15,527 nucleotides of DNA from an uncultured Lachnospiraceae bacterium (lineage in GTDB: Bacteria; Bacillota; Clostridia; Lachnospirales; Lachnospiraceae), in contig CAMOQY010000012.1 of the NCBI GenBank assembly GCA_946623295.1, forward strand, positions 1 through 15,527, written 5' to 3'. The notes beneath the pieces are model-generated. The model had not been told where the DNA came from. It saw nothing but the letters and a program-made list of their open reading frames with translations, and searched no databases. Position 1 is the stretch's first letter, and each line of letters starts with the position of its first letter. The translations under genes were made by a program, and so were the position numbers. Shown here piece after piece: positions 14,601-15,527 of the stretch.

Positions 14601-15527
14601 ATATTGTTATTGATAATCGCAAACAGCTTATTGTTCTGATAGATAAACGAAGAGGCTTTCGTCGATTCTTTTTCAGAACTGAGTTTCAATGAAGTATCAG
14701 CCGAAAGATAATAATCCGTCGTCTGCGAAAACTCCTCAAGTACTCCGGCTGACGATAATGTAGTCGAAACAGTCCAGCGAGCTCCAAGACTATGATTGGG
14801 ATTATAGAATAAATACCATGTATTATTGCTCCTCCTGTAATACAGACTATTGGAGTAATAAAACTTCTGAAAATCGCTGCTGGCATTCCGGTTTCCAATA
14901 GTTGCTCTTCCGTTTGAGCTCGGACCAATCAGGTATTTTGCAGTTCCATCGACATACGTGTATAAAAGGAAATATGTTTGGGACTCAATTGTCTCCCTTT
15001 GCCATACTGACGCCTCGTCTGGATCTGTGACAGCCTTTGTAGATGACGAACCGCTATTTGCAAGGTAGTACTTTGTGCCTCCAACCGTACAGGTTATATA
15101 GTATCCGTTCATCTCTTCGGAATAAGTCAATTTAAACTCCTGCCCGGAAACAGACGCATGCTGTTTTGAGATATGCTGAATCGTAGCTTCTCCACTTGTA
15201 ATAGATGAGCTCAAATCTCCATAAAGGTACATGAAATCCTTAATAGAAGGATCGACATGCTTATTAAAAACATACGAGTAATCCGCAGTGGATGAATAGT
15301 ACCCTTTATAATGTCCATTACCTGAAACACCGACGTTTTCAGTGTTTATTACGTTTCCGGACGCATCAAGATATGTAATCTCCCTTTCAACGTGATTCCC
15401 TGAATCTACAGCGAAATTATCATATATTCTAAGCAGCCTGTTGTACAGACCACGCATATCAATACTTCCGCCCCAGTCATTGCCTGCGCCGCCTACGAGA
15501 TATTTGGTCGTAGCCCATCCATTCACG
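11684..15527 (-). CDS. Large repetitive surface-type protein (5' end beyond window)
   Basis: The last 1,280 codons of a gene entering from the right are visible; the true start is not. No family is recognised. Composition (Thr, Ser, Asn, Gly, Tyr, very few Cys) and the expected all-beta character suggest an extracellular protein. In visible numbering, 100-370 holds several modules around YYL- or YL-type strands, perhaps beta-trefoil-like. Residues 401-657 and 701-984 are two diverged copies of one domain. Residues 985-1090 are a further beta region. Residues 1100-1155 are a Thr-rich linker, and 1157-1280 look like an Ig-like domain ending in VTGRREVTVQ. No LPXTG signal or C-terminal membrane helix is present, so anchoring, if any, lies elsewhere in the protein or is non-covalent. 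The 5' part (from about 13,650 upward) is clearly more AT-rich than the 3' part. The neighbouring SipW-class peptidases could process it. Confidence 0.85.
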   Translation of the reverse strand, partial: VNGWATTKYLVGGAGNDWGGSIDMRGLYNRLLRIYDNFAVDSGNHVEREITYLDASGNVINTENVGVSGNGHYKGYYSSTADYSYVFNKHVDPSIKDFMYLYGDLSSSITSGEATIQHISKQHASVSGQEFKLTYSEEMNGYYITCTVGGTKYYLANSGSSSTKAVTDPDEASVWQRETIESQTYFLLYTYVDGTAKYLIGPSSNGRATIGNRNASSDFQKFYYSNSLYYRRSNNTWYLFYNPNHSLGARWTVSTTLSSAGVLEEFSQTTDYYLSADTSLKLSSEKESTKASSFIYQNNKLFAIINNNIYYVIGNSSGVSLSEMTTESSATNWSVSSNGVSFNEGGTTYYLTLAPVLGVSTTPQGLETYNSQSINQQNVWKTVYVGSETTQTTGSNGFPATYFPLVVSDDNISQTRAVNTGYIISGKESATGEESQRNQMGDIRVSKYAMSNLTSTSTVYTINGSGLSTDMSGFEKYEDARAGLDQMFNEDNRWIYGLHFMNASITSSDTVTIPSAIINGTAYSNFTVPKDCIDFKLKEKGYINFFAGTYFSVGFDSENDVFFSLHQITRDGNNNITSITPINMIYRKTDGSYEYNTQSAGSTLVFNTSWLTAPASSAWVNNALYYFEIPVNEGEYALGSTSGNGAYLMYLDISASATVEGDSLFDTTSETAVASNKASDPLEYTTTDDTTGSVDINTYPTYYPLAWNQGHTAPASTNTGYVVSGGNTNSAPPGDIRVSRYNKNAAGNWASIRASLANGVLNNGRVYTIVNGTQQTITQYGIGNRLTTQYEKVSADVNDLLRGETYVYGMHFMQAQISATDTVTVPKAVINGTTYTDYAMPQDSIDFHVATKGRVTFMAGTYFSGSNGTQSFFSLHHVLRDSDQNITAIKELAGIYGDGDSSHNYVYSYVGDTNYYNSDGTLAGSSLPSGYAQIFDTAVIRNRRNLTMNSVYYFEVPLDAGEFALGSADGDGAYLIYLDIAANADFSIRTTTTETTRVSTVALDYPKGVAFVDAAGSVLFDTEGSLDPSKSVFLSLPTAASAGTTTFAMSQDKTLTVTNTGALLTGYAAKNVPADATLVVTNSSGSPATINVTGTETITETVTSLDANSAGGTITTTTVTTQTTQNGATSTEVVQNVATTSISGTTTTVTTSPAPAYDGHSLIPTDYTGAEPAPAAVILEYNVEGTGLTHTVTRDGSLNLVATEQTVSVTEGDRTVEYTVFDAVRQTGDEDSTAAGKYDVVIGGTAGTYDVYVTTLDTNFDYTMNTTAFSVTGRREVTVQ
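12575..13426 (-). repeat. Protein repeat copy 2 in the large surface-type protein
   Basis: Visible residues 701-984 match copy 1 motif by motif: YYPL, NTGY, GDIRVSRY, VYTI, YGMHFM, TVTVPKAVINGT, SIDF, GTYFS, FFSLH, YYFEVP, EFALGS and GAYLIYLDI. It is about 27 residues longer than copy 1 and lies entirely in GC-richer DNA with codon use like the neighbouring genes. Confidence 0.85.
13556..14326 (-). repeat. Protein repeat copy 1 in the large surface-type protein
   Basis: Visible residues 401-657 share an ordered series of motifs with copy 2: YFPL, NTGY, GDIRVSKY, VYTI, YGLHFM, TVTIPSAIINGT, CIDF, GTYFS, FFSLH, YYFEIP, EYALGS and GAYLMYLDI. This copy lies largely in the AT-rich half of the gene. 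The function of the domain is unknown. Confidence 0.85.

Noticed and set aside
15524..15526. GTG near the window edge as start of the large protein
   Set aside because: It is simply the first possible codon in the frame at the window end. There is no signal peptide after it, so the gene almost certainly continues upstream.

Overview
The window looks like chromosomal DNA from a Gram-positive anaerobe of the class Clostridia, probably Lachnospiraceae. The signs are a class II aldolase and a PPi-type phosphofructokinase of clostridial flavour, strong AGGAGG ribosome binding sites, SipW/ER-class signal peptidases and a roughly even base composition. No taxonomic search was possible, so the family is an inference.

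Layout. (1) 1-2138: two glycolytic genes diverge from a 236-bp promoter region. A 6-phosphofructokinase gene on the minus strand is cut by the window start, and a class II fructose-bisphosphate aldolase gene on the plus strand ends in a strong terminator. The two promoters share nearly the same extended -10 sequence. (2) 2143-4064, minus strand: an ECF sigma factor followed, with a 4-bp overlap, by a one-pass membrane protein that is probably its regulator (anti-sigma). (3) 4105-11513, minus strand: one transcription unit with its own promoter and a strong terminator. In order of transcription it holds a SipW-class signal peptidase with an Ala-rich cytosolic tail, a terminator-like hairpin, a membrane-anchored McrB-like AAA+ ATPase, a protein resembling DUF2357/McrC without a visible nuclease, a second SipW-class peptidase, and a membrane sensor with a degenerate GGDEF domain and an intact EAL (c-di-GMP phosphodiesterase) domain. 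The last three genes overlap (4 bp and 16 bp). (4) 11632-15527, minus strand: the 3' end (1,280 codons visible) of a very large Thr/Ser/Asn/Tyr-rich protein, apparently extracellular, with an internal duplication and its own terminator.

How the parts may work together. The most interesting reading is that region 3 encodes a dedicated, c-di-GMP-linked machine for processing or exporting surface proteins such as the large one in region 4. The two signal peptidases would cut outside the membrane and send helical tails into the cytoplasm, where the membrane-tethered AAA+ ATPase and its McrC-like partner sit. The individual protein families are fairly clear from motifs. The joint function is inference from gene order, overlaps and predicted topology.

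No tRNA, rRNA, CRISPR array, insertion sequence or known riboswitch was seen. No gene-free stretch exceeds 300 bases; the longest (890-1125 and 11393-11683) hold the promoters, inverted repeats and terminator listed.
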